Below, one piece after another: positions 33,901-41,271 of a stretch of 42,739 nucleotides of DNA. How positions within the stretch are numbered: position 1 is the first letter of the stretch; each line of letters starts with the position of its first letter. This DNA comes from Vreelandella rituensis (lineage in GTDB: Bacteria > Pseudomonadota > Gammaproteobacteria > Pseudomonadales > Halomonadaceae). A program made the position numbers and the translations under genes. Under the pieces are notes generated by a model that had not been told where the DNA came from, made no database searches, and worked only from the letters and a program-made list of their open reading frames with translations. The stretch lies in contig NZ_QPIJ01000010.1 of NCBI RefSeq assembly GCF_003336665.1, positions 49,145-91,883 on the forward strand, written 5' to 3'.

Positions 33901-34705
33901 TCGTTTCCCCCGCGGCCCCGGCCCCGGCACTTTCCTGCATGGACTTTTGGAATGGGCGGGCCGCCAAGGCTTCGCTCAGGTGGCCGGTGACCCCGCCGCA
34001 CGCCGCGACATGCTCGCCCGTCGCTGCCAGCTGCGCGGCTGGACCCCGTGGCTTGCCACCCTTGATGGCTGGTTCGAAGCCCTGCCGGCCACATCGTTGC
34101 CGCTGCCCGGTGTGGCGGATGACGCTTCGCTGCAGCTGCGCGAACTCAGCGCCTACCAGGTGGAAATGGAATTCTGGTTCGCCTCGCACCGGGTCAACAC
34201 ACGAAAACTCGATGACATCGTCAGCACTCACACCCTTTCGGGGACGCCACGCCCGTCGCTGGATGCCGATACGCTCAATGGCATGCTCAAAGGCTTCATC
34301 GATCTGGTATTCGAATACCAGGGCCGCTATTACGTGGCCGACTGGAAGTCCAACCACCTGGGCGTGGATGACGACGCCTACCGCCGGGCCGCGATGCTTG
34401 CCGCCATGGCCGAGAAACGCTACGACCTGCAGTTCGCGCTCTATTTGCTGGCCCTGCACCGTTTGCTCAAGTCGCGCTTGCCCGACTACGACTATGACCG
34501 CCACATCGGCGGCTCGTTGACGGTTTTTCTGCGCGGCACCAATCAGCCCGAAAGCCGTGGCGTCTATGCCGAACGTCCGCCTCGGGCGATGATCGAACAA
34601 CTCGATGCACTGTTTCAAAGTCAGGCGTCGCTTCAGGGCCGGGAGTCGTTCCAGAGCCAAGAGCCGTTCCAAGGTCGGAAAGAATCGCCGGAGAAAAACC
34701 CATGA
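30962..34705 (+). CDS. recB: Exodeoxyribonuclease V beta subunit RecB
   Basis: The 1247-residue SF1A helicase-nuclease has Walker A EASAGTGKTFT at 21-31, motif II LVDEFQDTDPVQ, and a C-terminal nuclease with D1114, D1127 and K1129 (GFIDLVF...VADWKSN). The D-13-D-2-K spacing equals that of E. coli D1067, D1080 and K1082, so it should be active. The last 30 residues are a hexapeptide-like repeat, FQSQAS-LQGRES-FQSQEP-FQGRKES, not expected in RecB. I chose the ATG overlapping the recC stop, with GGGGGGAA before it; an upstream in-frame ATG lies within recC. It overlaps recD by 4 bp. Confidence 0.96.
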   Translation: MSEISQLDPLRFPLHGSRLIEASAGTGKTFTIALLYVRLVLGARHAGDEAAYARPLTPPEILVVTFTNAATQELRERIRARLVEAAEVFLQPEREPEGDELLLALRQDYDATGWSACARRLQLAAEWMDEAAVSTIHSWCYRMLREHAFDSGSLFSLNLENDQSELEQEVVRDYWRSFYYPLASDELSVICRYWESPEALHASLRNLLPECAALGAKAPPPGTAIATSQAQIKARLNELKAPWAAWVEQLVELFEQAAKQKAFKGQSFNVKSRSSWLGALRDWSASNAIWPVLTPAAWKRLTPEGMAEIWLKGEPPGHPALVALATLPAELDALPDPHADLLTHAVQWCRKRLDHEQQRRAEMGPNDLLTHLGRALEGVNCDALGEQIRRQFPVALVDEFQDTDPVQYRIFDCVYRISENRPDNGVFLIGDPKQAIYAFRGADIHTYLQARRDTAGRHVTLGTNYRSCAAMVDAVNHCFTHADQHPSGAFLFKEADASNPVPFHAVTAKGRKDSLTLDGEPLAAMTLWQLDAEEPLAKGAYQSSMAERCASYMVELLAQGRQGRAGFTGEKQFQPLAPSDMAVLVNGLGEARAIRQALSRRGVKSVYLSDKDKVFASSIAAQLESWLCACADPSDDRLLRTALASPALGLDLATLDALSGSQEQDDLAWEARVMQFRGYRQLWQRQGVLPLVRRLMNDFAVPARLLENGAMGEGERALTDLLHLGELLQHASQELDGEHALIRFLAEAIADPTGQGDAHKLRLESDADLVQVITIHKSKGLEYPLVFLPFICNHRPTKASDSPLRWHDVQGRLRISLSADEQTVAIADRERLGEDLRKIYVALTRARHATWLGMAPLKGLEDSAIGQMLNDGKPIATDKFGAALAALKGEEDRACSAITLAAAPPVTAQRIDPSQDDTLLGDALIPLRPAREHWWIASYSALRISASLEPATAQEANVFEVLEEPRDSSRYPGPVAPSLHRFPRGPGPGTFLHGLLEWAGRQGFAQVAGDPAARRDMLARRCQLRGWTPWLATLDGWFEALPATSLPLPGVADDASLQLRELSAYQVEMEFWFASHRVNTRKLDDIVSTHTLSGTPRPSLDADTLNGMLKGFIDLVFEYQGRYYVADWKSNHLGVDDDAYRRAAMLAAMAEKRYDLQFALYLLALHRLLKSRLPDYDYDRHIGGSLTVFLRGTNQPESRGVYAERPPRAMIEQLDALFQSQASLQGRESFQSQEPFQGRKESPEKNP

Positions 34706-36990
34706 GAGATTTGTTCGAAGGCCTGGATGACCCCGTTGGCAGCGTGCCGCACCCGGCGCTGAACAGCGTCGATGAACTCCTCGCCCTGCTCGAACGCTGG
34801 GTGGAACGCGATTGGTTGCGAGCGCTGGACCGTGCCCTGGTGGTTTTTCTGCATCGTGAAGTGCAAGACGCCCCACCGCTGTTGTTACTTGCCGCAGCGC
34901 TTGCCAGCCATCAGCTGGGGCGCGGCCATGTGTGTCTGGATCTTGCGACCACGCTGGCCGCCCCGGACCTGGCGCTTTCACTGCCCCCGGAAGGCGACGA
35001 TCTCAACGACCCACCGCCGCTGCCCAGCCAGGTGCTTGGCAGCCTGACCCAGCAAGCTTGGCAAGCGGCCTTGGCGCATCCCGTCCTGATCGAGCATGGC
35101 GTTACCGAAGGCAGCGGTACCACGCCCTTGGTGCGCCGGGATTTCGCCGGCACCACCCGGCTTTATTTGCGCCGCTATTGGCAATACGAGCAGGATATTC
35201 GTCGGCAGCTTAGTACCCGGCTTGAGCAACCCTCCCGGGCGCAGCCTCATGCCCATGCCAATGTCTCAAGCGCCTTGCCGGCGGCGCTGGAGGCGTTGTT
35301 TCCCTCGGCCCAGCCTGAAACACTCGACTGGCAGAAACTGGCGTGTGCTTTGGCCTGCCGTTCGCCTTTCGCCGTGATCACCGGCGGCCCGGGCACCGGC
35401 AAGACCACCACCGTGGTTAAGCTACTGGCGCTGCTTCAGGCGCTTCAGCTGGGTGAAAAAGAAAGTGAGCGCCCACTGCGTATCAAGCTTGCCGCACCCA
35501 CCGGCAAGGCCGCGGCACGCCTGAACGAATCCATCGCCAAGCAGGTCGAGGAGCTCGATTTACACAGCCTGGCAAGCCTCGGCAGCAGCACCTCAGGGAA
35601 AGAGCCAAGCGTCGACCGGCTGCGCCAGGCCATCCCCACCCAGGTCAGCACCCTGCACCGGCTGCTCGGCTCACGCCCCGATACCCGTCACTTTCGCCAC
35701 CATGCCGGTAACCTTCTCCCGCTGGATGTACTGGTAGTCGATGAGGCCTCGATGGTGGATATCGAGATGATGGCCGCCCTGCTCAATGCATTGCCGTCTC
35801 GCGCTCGGCTGGTGTTGCTGGGTGATAAGGACCAGCTCGCCTCGGTGGAAGCGGGTGCCGTGCTGGGCGATCTATGTCAATACGCAGTCAGCGCTCGCTA
35901 CACGCCCGCTACCTGTGACTGGCTCAAGCAGATGACCGGCGCCGCGATACCCACCGCCTATCAGGCAAAAGACGGCCAGGCGCTGGATCAGGCCATTACC
36001 ATGCTGCGGGTCAGCCACCGCTTCGATGCGAACAGCGGCATAGGCCGCCTTGCCCAGGCAGTCAATCGCCCCCTGGATGAAAGCCACGGCCCAGCGGATA
36101 AACGCCGGGCGGTGCGCAAGGTATTCAAGTCTGATGAGCAGCATAAAAGCTACGTGGATATCAGCCAACTGCGCCTCGAAAATGCAGACGATCCGGCGTT
36201 GGCGCGGCTGGTGGTCAACGGCAACCCCGGCGGCTTTCCCAACCATGGGCAAGGCCGCCATGATCGGCAGGGCCAACTGCTTGCCCCGCCTACCGGCTAC
36301 CGCCACTACCTGGAAACCCTGGCCGCCAAGCGGCCGCCGCCATCGGCAACGCTCGAACGCGAGCGCCCATTGTTCGACGCCTGGGCACTGGATGTACTGA
36401 AAGCCCACGGCAGTTTTCAGTTACTCTGCGTGCTGCGTAAAGGCCCCTGGGGAGTGGAAGGACTCAACCCGCGCATCGCCCGCGCCCTGCGCCGCGCTAC
36501 GTTACTCGAAGCCGGCAACCATGAGCTCGAGCATGGCTGGTATGAAGGCCGCCCGGTGCTGGTCACGCGCAACGATTACAGCCTGGGCCTGATGAATGGG
36601 GATATCGGCATTACCCTGGCGCTACCCAACCCCCAAGCACCCGCCCGCAAGCTATTGCGAGTGGCCTTTTCCGCCAACGACGGCAGTGGGCGCATCAAGT
36701 GGGTGCTGCCCTCGCGCCTCCAGGCGGTGGAAACCGTTTTCGCCATGACCGTGCATAAATCCCAAGGCTCGGAGTTCACGCATACCGCCTTGCTGCTCCC
36801 CGATGCCCCCAATCCGATTCTCACCCGTGAGCTGGTCTACACTGGCATTACCCGCGCGCGCCACTGGCTTTCGCTGGTAGAAAGCGGGCGCGGCATGCTG
36901 GATGACGCTGTCACCCGTGAAGTCACCCGAATCAGCGGCCTGGGGCAGCTGTCATCCACTCGCGGCTCATCCACTAGCGGTGGCTTCTGA
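34702..36990 (+). CDS. recD: Exodeoxyribonuclease V alpha subunit RecD
   Basis: The 762-residue SF1B helicase has Walker A GGPGTGKTTTV near 228-238, LAAPTGKAAARL, VDEASMVDIEMM, LLGDKDQLASVEAGAVLGD and the C-terminal FAMTVHKSQGSEFTHTALLLP and GITRARHWL. It is about 150 residues longer than E. coli RecD (608), with extra sequence around residues 400-560 (before and after GGFPNHGQGRHDRQGQ). The ATG overlaps the recB stop. RecD supplies the fast helicase of RecBCD. The C-terminus RGSSTSGGF is low in complexity. Confidence 0.95.
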   Translation: MRDLFEGLDDPVGSVPHPALNSVDELLALLERWVERDWLRALDRALVVFLHREVQDAPPLLLLAAALASHQLGRGHVCLDLATTLAAPDLALSLPPEGDDLNDPPPLPSQVLGSLTQQAWQAALAHPVLIEHGVTEGSGTTPLVRRDFAGTTRLYLRRYWQYEQDIRRQLSTRLEQPSRAQPHAHANVSSALPAALEALFPSAQPETLDWQKLACALACRSPFAVITGGPGTGKTTTVVKLLALLQALQLGEKESERPLRIKLAAPTGKAAARLNESIAKQVEELDLHSLASLGSSTSGKEPSVDRLRQAIPTQVSTLHRLLGSRPDTRHFRHHAGNLLPLDVLVVDEASMVDIEMMAALLNALPSRARLVLLGDKDQLASVEAGAVLGDLCQYAVSARYTPATCDWLKQMTGAAIPTAYQAKDGQALDQAITMLRVSHRFDANSGIGRLAQAVNRPLDESHGPADKRRAVRKVFKSDEQHKSYVDISQLRLENADDPALARLVVNGNPGGFPNHGQGRHDRQGQLLAPPTGYRHYLETLAAKRPPPSATLERERPLFDAWALDVLKAHGSFQLLCVLRKGPWGVEGLNPRIARALRRATLLEAGNHELEHGWYEGRPVLVTRNDYSLGLMNGDIGITLALPNPQAPARKLLRVAFSANDGSGRIKWVLPSRLQAVETVFAMTVHKSQGSEFTHTALLLPDAPNPILTRELVYTGITRARHWLSLVESGRGMLDDAVTREVTRISGLGQLSSTRGSSTSGGF

Positions 36991-37003
36991 GAGAGACAAA
37001 TTG

Positions 37004-37756
37004 ATGAATAAAATGAAACGTAGTGGTCGTATACCGGGTCTTGCGGCAGGGTTGGCATTGCTGGCGTTACTGCTTGGCGGATTATTGATCGCCGGGGCCG
37101 GACCAGCCTATCGGCTGGAACTCTTCTCGCTGGGAGAGGCTTTCACTACGCTGCGCTTCGGGGTTTACGCCGCTATCGGCGCTGCTGGAATAGGCCTGAT
37201 CGCGCTACTTATCGCACTGTTCTGTCGCCGCACGGCACCGGCGTTACTCGGCGGGCTCGCCATTCTCGGGGCCATTGCCCTATTGAGCGTGCCCTGGCAA
37301 CACTGGCAGCGCGCTCAGGCCGTGCCACCGATTCATGACATCACCACCGATACCCAAGACCCGCCCGCCTTCGAGGCACTGGCTCAGGCGCGGGAAGAGG
37401 CCCCCAATGCAGTGGACTATCCCGGCGAGGCCACAGCGCGTCAACAGCGCCAGGCCTACCCGGATGTCGAGCCGCTAGTGGTGCAAGCCTCGATGGAAGC
37501 GGTACTTGGTGCCGCACAGGCGGAAATTGAAGATGCCGGCTGGCAACTCGCCGCCGTCACCGATGACAAACTCGAAGCCACTGCCACCACTGCCTGGTTC
37601 GGTTTTCAAGACGATGTGGTCATACGCCTGACCCAAACCGACAGTGGCATACGTGTCGACATGCGATCCGCCTCTCGGCTCGGGCGTAGCGATGTGGGAA
37701 CCAACGCCGCGCGTATCAAGGCATTTCTGGAAAAACTGGAAGAACGGCTGGCATAA
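37004..37756 (+). CDS. DUF1499 membrane protein
   Basis: The 250-residue protein has three N-terminal membrane helices (about 11-30, 50-73 and 78-97), a linker with DITTDTQDPPAFEAL, and a C-terminal DUF1499 domain: VQASMEAVLGAAQAEIEDAGWQ and GIRVDMRSASRLGRSDVGTNAARIKAFLEKL. DUF1499 proteins have no established function. The start ATG 37004 follows GAGAG by 8 nt, 13 bp after recD, so it may be the last gene of the rec operon. A longer in-frame extension overlaps recD and is not supported. Confidence 0.8.
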   Translation: MNKMKRSGRIPGLAAGLALLALLLGGLLIAGAGPAYRLELFSLGEAFTTLRFGVYAAIGAAGIGLIALLIALFCRRTAPALLGGLAILGAIALLSVPWQHWQRAQAVPPIHDITTDTQDPPAFEALAQAREEAPNAVDYPGEATARQQRQAYPDVEPLVVQASMEAVLGAAQAEIEDAGWQLAAVTDDKLEATATTAWFGFQDDVVIRLTQTDSGIRVDMRSASRLGRSDVGTNAARIKAFLEKLEERLA

Positions 37757-37853
37757 AAAATCGAGCTAACCCCACCGTCATGAATGGCCCGGCGGGAATA
37801 TTAAAAATTTCTGCTTTACCATCTTGCTTGCAGGGCCAAAGACTATTTGTTTT

Positions 37854-38597
37854 TCAGATATCTTTTTCCAAGCTGGAATCGGCACATTCCAGATGCAGAT
37901 AAAGCGCATCGAAATCCGCATACTCTTTCATGCCATTCCAGTCATCAATGTGAAACTTCTTATTCTTGAAAGTAATTAGCCCTTCTTTAATAAGTCTCTG
38001 CATCACCCTGTTGGTATGTACTTGAGTGATACCTATGGCTTCGCCGAGCTGAGTCTGTGTCAACGGCAATTCAAAAACATGATCGTCCGTCAAACCAGCA
38101 GCGCGCGCACGTATAAGGAGCTCACAGAACAAATGCGCCAGACGTTGCTCGGAGGAGCGCAGTCCCACATTGACCAGCCATTCCTGAACAATGGATATAT
38201 CGATCAACGACGTCCAACTCAGGGATTGAGCAAGACGAGGATGATTTTCATAGATATTATAAATTTCATGATGGGGTATGAAACCAATCTTTGAAGGAAC
38301 GAGAGCGGAAATTGTATGGTCGATCTTCTTGACCAACGTCGTATGCAGATTGCAGAAATCCCCTGGAAGCTGGTAATTGAGTACCTGCTTTTTTCCTGCA
38401 TGGTTATTTCTGAAGCGACTCACCCACCCTTCCATCACCAGATAAACAAACTTGGGGGATTCGCCCTGCCTGATAATGTCTTCATCTCTAGCAAAAAACT
38501 TTTCATGATCTATTGCGTCCTCAAGAATTTTAATTTCTTGAGGAGTATGCTCCTGAAAATTCTGTAGTTTATTGACGAGGCTCTTTATGTTTTTGAT
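37854..38597 (-). CDS. Crp/Fnr-family transcriptional regulator, start codon unresolved
   Basis: The C-terminal half is clear: a helix-turn-helix TQLGEAIGITQVHTNRVMQRLIKEGLI, preceded by the long dimer helix. The cyclic-nucleotide-type barrel upstream (ARDEDIIRQGESPKFVYLVMEGWVSRF) stays in frame up to a stop just above 38609. In that open stretch there is no ATG, GTG or TTG; the first normal starts are the GTG and ATG at 38438/38435, which would delete half the barrel. A rare ATC (38597) or ATA (38588) start, a frameshift near AAAAAC, or decay of the gene are the options. The region is AT-rich compared with its neighbours. No FNR cysteine cluster is visible. Confidence 0.65.
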   Translation of the reverse strand: MKNIKSLVNKLQNFQEHTPQEIKILEDAIDHEKFFARDEDIIRQGESPKFVYLVMEGWVSRFRNNHAGKKQVLNYQLPGDFCNLHTTLVKKIDHTISALVPSKIGFIPHHEIYNIYENHPRLAQSLSWTSLIDISIVQEWLVNVGLRSSEQRLAHLFCELLIRARAAGLTDDHVFELPLTQTQLGEAIGITQVHTNRVMQRLIKEGLITFKNKKFHIDDWNGMKEYADFDALYLHLECADSSLEKDI

Positions 38598-38701
38598 AAA
38601 TTTCTCACTTTATAAACCACCACCAATTCTAATATTAGTTAGGATAGCAGGCAAGCAAGAACTACGCTAAGTTACTGATATCAAAAAATAATACATATGG
38701 A

Positions 38702-39061
38702 TTAAAAAAATAGCCCAACCTCTACAAAGATCGGGCCATTACCTTGTCGCATTTCCAAGCTGTGCCATCCTGGCTCGTTCTTCTTTTTTGCAGGTGTCCG
38801 TCCTGGCTTATCTTTCTTGCCATGCCATCCTGGCCTGTCTTCCATGCGCTGCCGTCCTGGCTTGCCTTCCGTGCGGTACCGTCCAGACTCATCTTCTGAA
38901 CTATGCCATCCTGGCCTGCCTTCCGTGCGATGCCGTCCTGGCCTGTCTTCCGTGGGGTGCCGTCCTGGCCTGTCTTCCGTGGGGTGCCGTCCTGGCCTGT
39001 CTTCCGTGAGGTGCCGTCCTGGCCTGTCTTCCGTGAGGTGCCGTCCTAGCCTGCCTTCCAT
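38702..39061 (-). CDS. Possible repeat protein encoded by a minisatellite (doubtful)
   Basis: A 119-codon minus-strand frame starts at ATG 39061 with AAGGA 8 nt upstream. It encodes nine-residue repeats of the type PGRHPTEDR, then a less regular tail, PGWHGKKDKPGRTPAKKKNEPGWHS, ending EVGLFF. The product would be highly charged and unstructured. Because the unit is 27 bp, other frames on both strands also stay open. Unit differences change amino acids at all codon positions, so there is no sign of selection on protein. I list it because it has the best start, but it may not be a gene. Confidence 0.25.
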   Translation of the reverse strand: MEGRLGRHLTEDRPGRHLTEDRPGRHPTEDRPGRHPTEDRPGRHRTEGRPGWHSSEDESGRYRTEGKPGRQRMEDRPGWHGKKDKPGRTPAKKKNEPGWHSLEMRQGNGPIFVEVGLFF

Positions 39062-39086
39062 GACAGCCGTCCTTGGCTTGTTCCGG
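38763..39086. repeat. 27-bp tandem repeat array (minisatellite)
   Basis: Nine head-to-tail 27-bp units run exactly from 38823 to 39065, with consensus near TGCCGTCCTGGCCTGTCTTC followed by CGTGNGG. The four units at 38931-39038 differ at one base only. Degenerate units extend left to 38763 and one partial unit extends right. The array is GC-rich within a strongly AT-rich region. There are no spacers, so it is not a CRISPR. Confidence 0.92.
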
Positions 39087-39689
39087 CATTCACTTTATCC
39101 ACTCCATGAAAATTAGTATCCCAAGCTCTCGAGCACCCTCACATTAACTTTAATCAATTTCTAAACGATAATTTTATTGTAATACTCAATAAAACTCAAG
39201 CTTCTAAAACCTTTGATAAATTTTCTTCTTAGCATTATCATTAATAAACTTAACAATTAAGTACTAGCCATTAAAAAAATAATTATTATACTATATGCTA
39301 GGACTATGCCCGCTAAAATAAGTACCAAAATGTTTTTTGGCATCATGCCGTCACGCTTCTTTAACACAAATTATCGAACACATAAAAGCTGCCGTCTGCC
39401 TGCTGCGAAAGCTCCCCAAGCATGGAATATTCAAGCGGCATGACGTTTCCCCTTCTTGTCCAGACACCCATGCGCCTATTAAAACATTAAGTATAATTTA
39501 ATTACTTAATGTCACACAAGGATCCTTGGCTGTCAAAGCTTAGCTTCAATAAATATACCAAAGTATAATTTGAGCAATTCCCAGAACTTAAACAAGCCAT
39601 GCTAAAGACATAACAAGACAGACAAGCCTGCCAAGGCAATGTGTTAGCCTTGAGTGAAGTCCATAGAGCCAAAGACCACGAGGTAAGCC
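39087..39689. other. AT-rich gene-poor stretch
   Basis: This 600-bp region contains no convincing gene on either strand. Visible features are the AT-rich inverted repeat at 39484-39512, the small inverted repeat GGCAT-C-ATGCC at 39340-39350, and poly-A/T runs near 39270-39300. Its composition differs sharply from the surrounding genes. Promoter signals for arfB would lie at its right end. Confidence 0.5.
39484..39512. promoter_or_regulatory. 10-bp AT-rich inverted repeat
   Basis: ACATTAAGTA at 39484-39493 is inversely repeated at 39503-39512 with a 9-bp spacer. The form would suit a dimeric regulator, and a Crp/Fnr-type gene lies about 900 bp away, but the motif does not match the CRP or FNR consensus well. 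Confidence 0.3.
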
Positions 39690-40103
39690 ATGCTCAGCAT
39701 CTCCAATACGGTGGAACTGGCCGATTGGGAAATCGACATTAGCCAGATTCGCGCTCAGGGAGCAGGCGGGCAGAACGTCAATAAGGTCGCCTCTGCCGTG
39801 CACCTGCGTTTCGATATCACGCATTCCAGTCTTCCGCCTTTCTACAAGGAGCGCTTGATGGCATTTTCCGATCAGCGCATCAGCAAGGAAGGCATTATCG
39901 TGATCAAGGCACAAAGCTTTCGTACGCTGGAATTGAATAAAGAAGATGCGCTGGCACGGCTCAAGGCACTTATCCAGAGCGCCGTGAAGGAGCAGAAAGC
40001 CAGACGTCCCACAAAACCCACCAAGGGCTCACAACGCCGACGCGTGGACAAGAAAACCCAAAAGGGAAAAACCAAGGCATTACGCGGCAAGGTATCTTCC
40101 TGA
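39690..40103 (+). CDS. arfB: Peptidyl-tRNA hydrolase ArfB (YaeJ), ribosome rescue factor
   Basis: The 137-residue protein has the class I release-factor GGQ loop in IRAQGAGGQNVNKVASAVHLRFDI near 19-42 and lacks codon-recognition domains. The basic C-terminal tail (RRPTKPTKGSQRRRVDKKTQKGKTKALRGK) inserts into the empty mRNA channel of stalled ribosomes. It releases nascent chains on non-stop complexes. GAGG lies 6 nt before the ATG. The intrinsic terminator at 40126-40166 follows. Confidence 0.95.
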   Translation: MLSISNTVELADWEIDISQIRAQGAGGQNVNKVASAVHLRFDITHSSLPPFYKERLMAFSDQRISKEGIIVIKAQSFRTLELNKEDALARLKALIQSAVKEQKARRPTKPTKGSQRRRVDKKTQKGKTKALRGKVSS

Positions 40104-40125
40104 ACAGATTTGTGGGTCTTGAACA

Positions 40126-40166
40126 GCAAAACGCCCGATAGCGGTTAAGCATATCGGGCGTTTTGC
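40126..40166. terminator. Bidirectional intrinsic terminator between arfB and the racemase gene
   Basis: GCAAAACGCCCGATA at 40126-40140 pairs perfectly with TATCGGGCGTTTTGC at 40152-40166 around an 11-nt loop. The A/T ends of the stem give a T-run on both strands, as expected for a shared terminator of convergent genes. Confidence 0.85.
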
Positions 40167-40194
40167 ATGTGGCCCACTGTCGACTCTTTCAGGC

Positions 40195-41271
40195 CTAGCC
40201 TGGCGTATCCTTGTGTCGGCTGCTGAGAATATGGTGAAGACTATTGCACTCCCGCACCATGGGATCTTCGAAGTTGACTCGAATTTCCGAGCGCGCCAGC
40301 ACATAGCTTTTGCCGGTAATGGTATTTTCCACCACGGCATGGCCGTTTTCTTGGTGAACGGCCACGAACTCACCGATAAAACCGGTATCACGCAGGGACA
40401 CGGTTTCAAGCTTGTCCCCCGGCTGAATCAGCCCTTGATAGTTCATCAAGGCCAGGCGCGCAGAAGTACCGGTTCCCGTGGTACTCCGGCAGATCACTCC
40501 AGGGTGAACGTAAGTGGCTGAACGTGAGCGGTAAAAGCCTTGCCCCACTTGTTCAAGCGGACCCATGAAGTGCAGAAACGGCAAGGGACCGACATCACCC
40601 AGAGTGTAGTGGGAAAACCCGCTTCTGGCCTGAATTGCTTCAACGATCGCATAGGCACACTCCGCCAGGCGACTCTCTTCTTCCCGGACCAGGGAAAAGC
40701 CCAGCTGGGTGGCATCCACCATGGCGTAGAATCCACCGCTGTAGGCGATGCTATAGGTCACCTCACCGATCGAAGGCACATCAATGGTGGCCTGATAGGT
40801 GTCAATGTAACTGGGCAAGCCGCCACAGGTGATGGTCTCGACCACGCCGTTTTCGATATGCGCCTCGATATGCACCAGGCCGGCCGGAGATTCCAGCATG
40901 AACTGCTGGTTGCCTTCCTGCTTCGCAATCATACCGCTTTCCAGCAAGGCCGTAGCGGTGCAGATGGTATTGGAGCCGGAGTAGATCGGGTATCCCATCA
41001 CTTCCATGATGATATAGCCCGCCTGAGCATCCGGATGCGTGGAGGGAACGATCAGGTCCACCGACATCTCAGGAAGCCCGTAGGGCTCATTGAGTAATAA
41101 TTTGCGCAGGCCATCGGCATCATCGCGCAGGTATTCCATCTGTTCGCGCACCGTGGCACCGGGTAGAGGGTCGATACCCCCGGTGACGATACGGCTGACG
41201 TCACCGCCGGCATGGGTTTCCATCACCTGGAGGATCAGTTCGTTGCGCATCAACTTGTCTTCTGCCTTCAT
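40195..41271 (-). CDS. Proline racemase/hydroxyproline epimerase-family enzyme with Ser/Thr catalytic pair
   Basis: The 358-residue protein is a full-length member of the proline racemase superfamily (METHAGGDVSRIVTGG, PSTHPDAQAGYIIME, GDVGPLPFLHFMG). The first catalytic site reads YSGSNT where racemases have MCGH, so the first Cys is S98. The second reads RSTTGTGTSA where racemases have RSPCGTGTSA, so the second Cys is T265. Racemases and 4-hydroxyproline epimerases need both Cys; trans-3-hydroxyproline dehydratases keep the first Cys and have Thr second. This enzyme is therefore unlikely to be a racemase. ATG 41271 overlaps the upstream oxidoreductase stop (ATGA) and has GGAG 8 nt before it. 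Confidence 0.85.
   Translation of the reverse strand: MKAEDKLMRNELILQVMETHAGGDVSRIVTGGIDPLPGATVREQMEYLRDDADGLRKLLLNEPYGLPEMSVDLIVPSTHPDAQAGYIIMEVMGYPIYSGSNTICTATALLESGMIAKQEGNQQFMLESPAGLVHIEAHIENGVVETITCGGLPSYIDTYQATIDVPSIGEVTYSIAYSGGFYAMVDATQLGFSLVREEESRLAECAYAIVEAIQARSGFSHYTLGDVGPLPFLHFMGPLEQVGQGFYRSRSATYVHPGVICRSTTGTGTSARLALMNYQGLIQPGDKLETVSLRDTGFIGEFVAVHQENGHAVVENTITGKSYVLARSEIRVNFEDPMVRECNSLHHILSSRHKDTPG

Noticed and set aside
33515..34981. 488-codon minus-strand frame
   Set aside because: It is antisense to recB/recD, whose frames have full helicase and nuclease motifs.
38763..39086. Possible CRISPR array
   Set aside because: The 27-bp units are joined head to tail with no unique spacers, and no cas gene is near.
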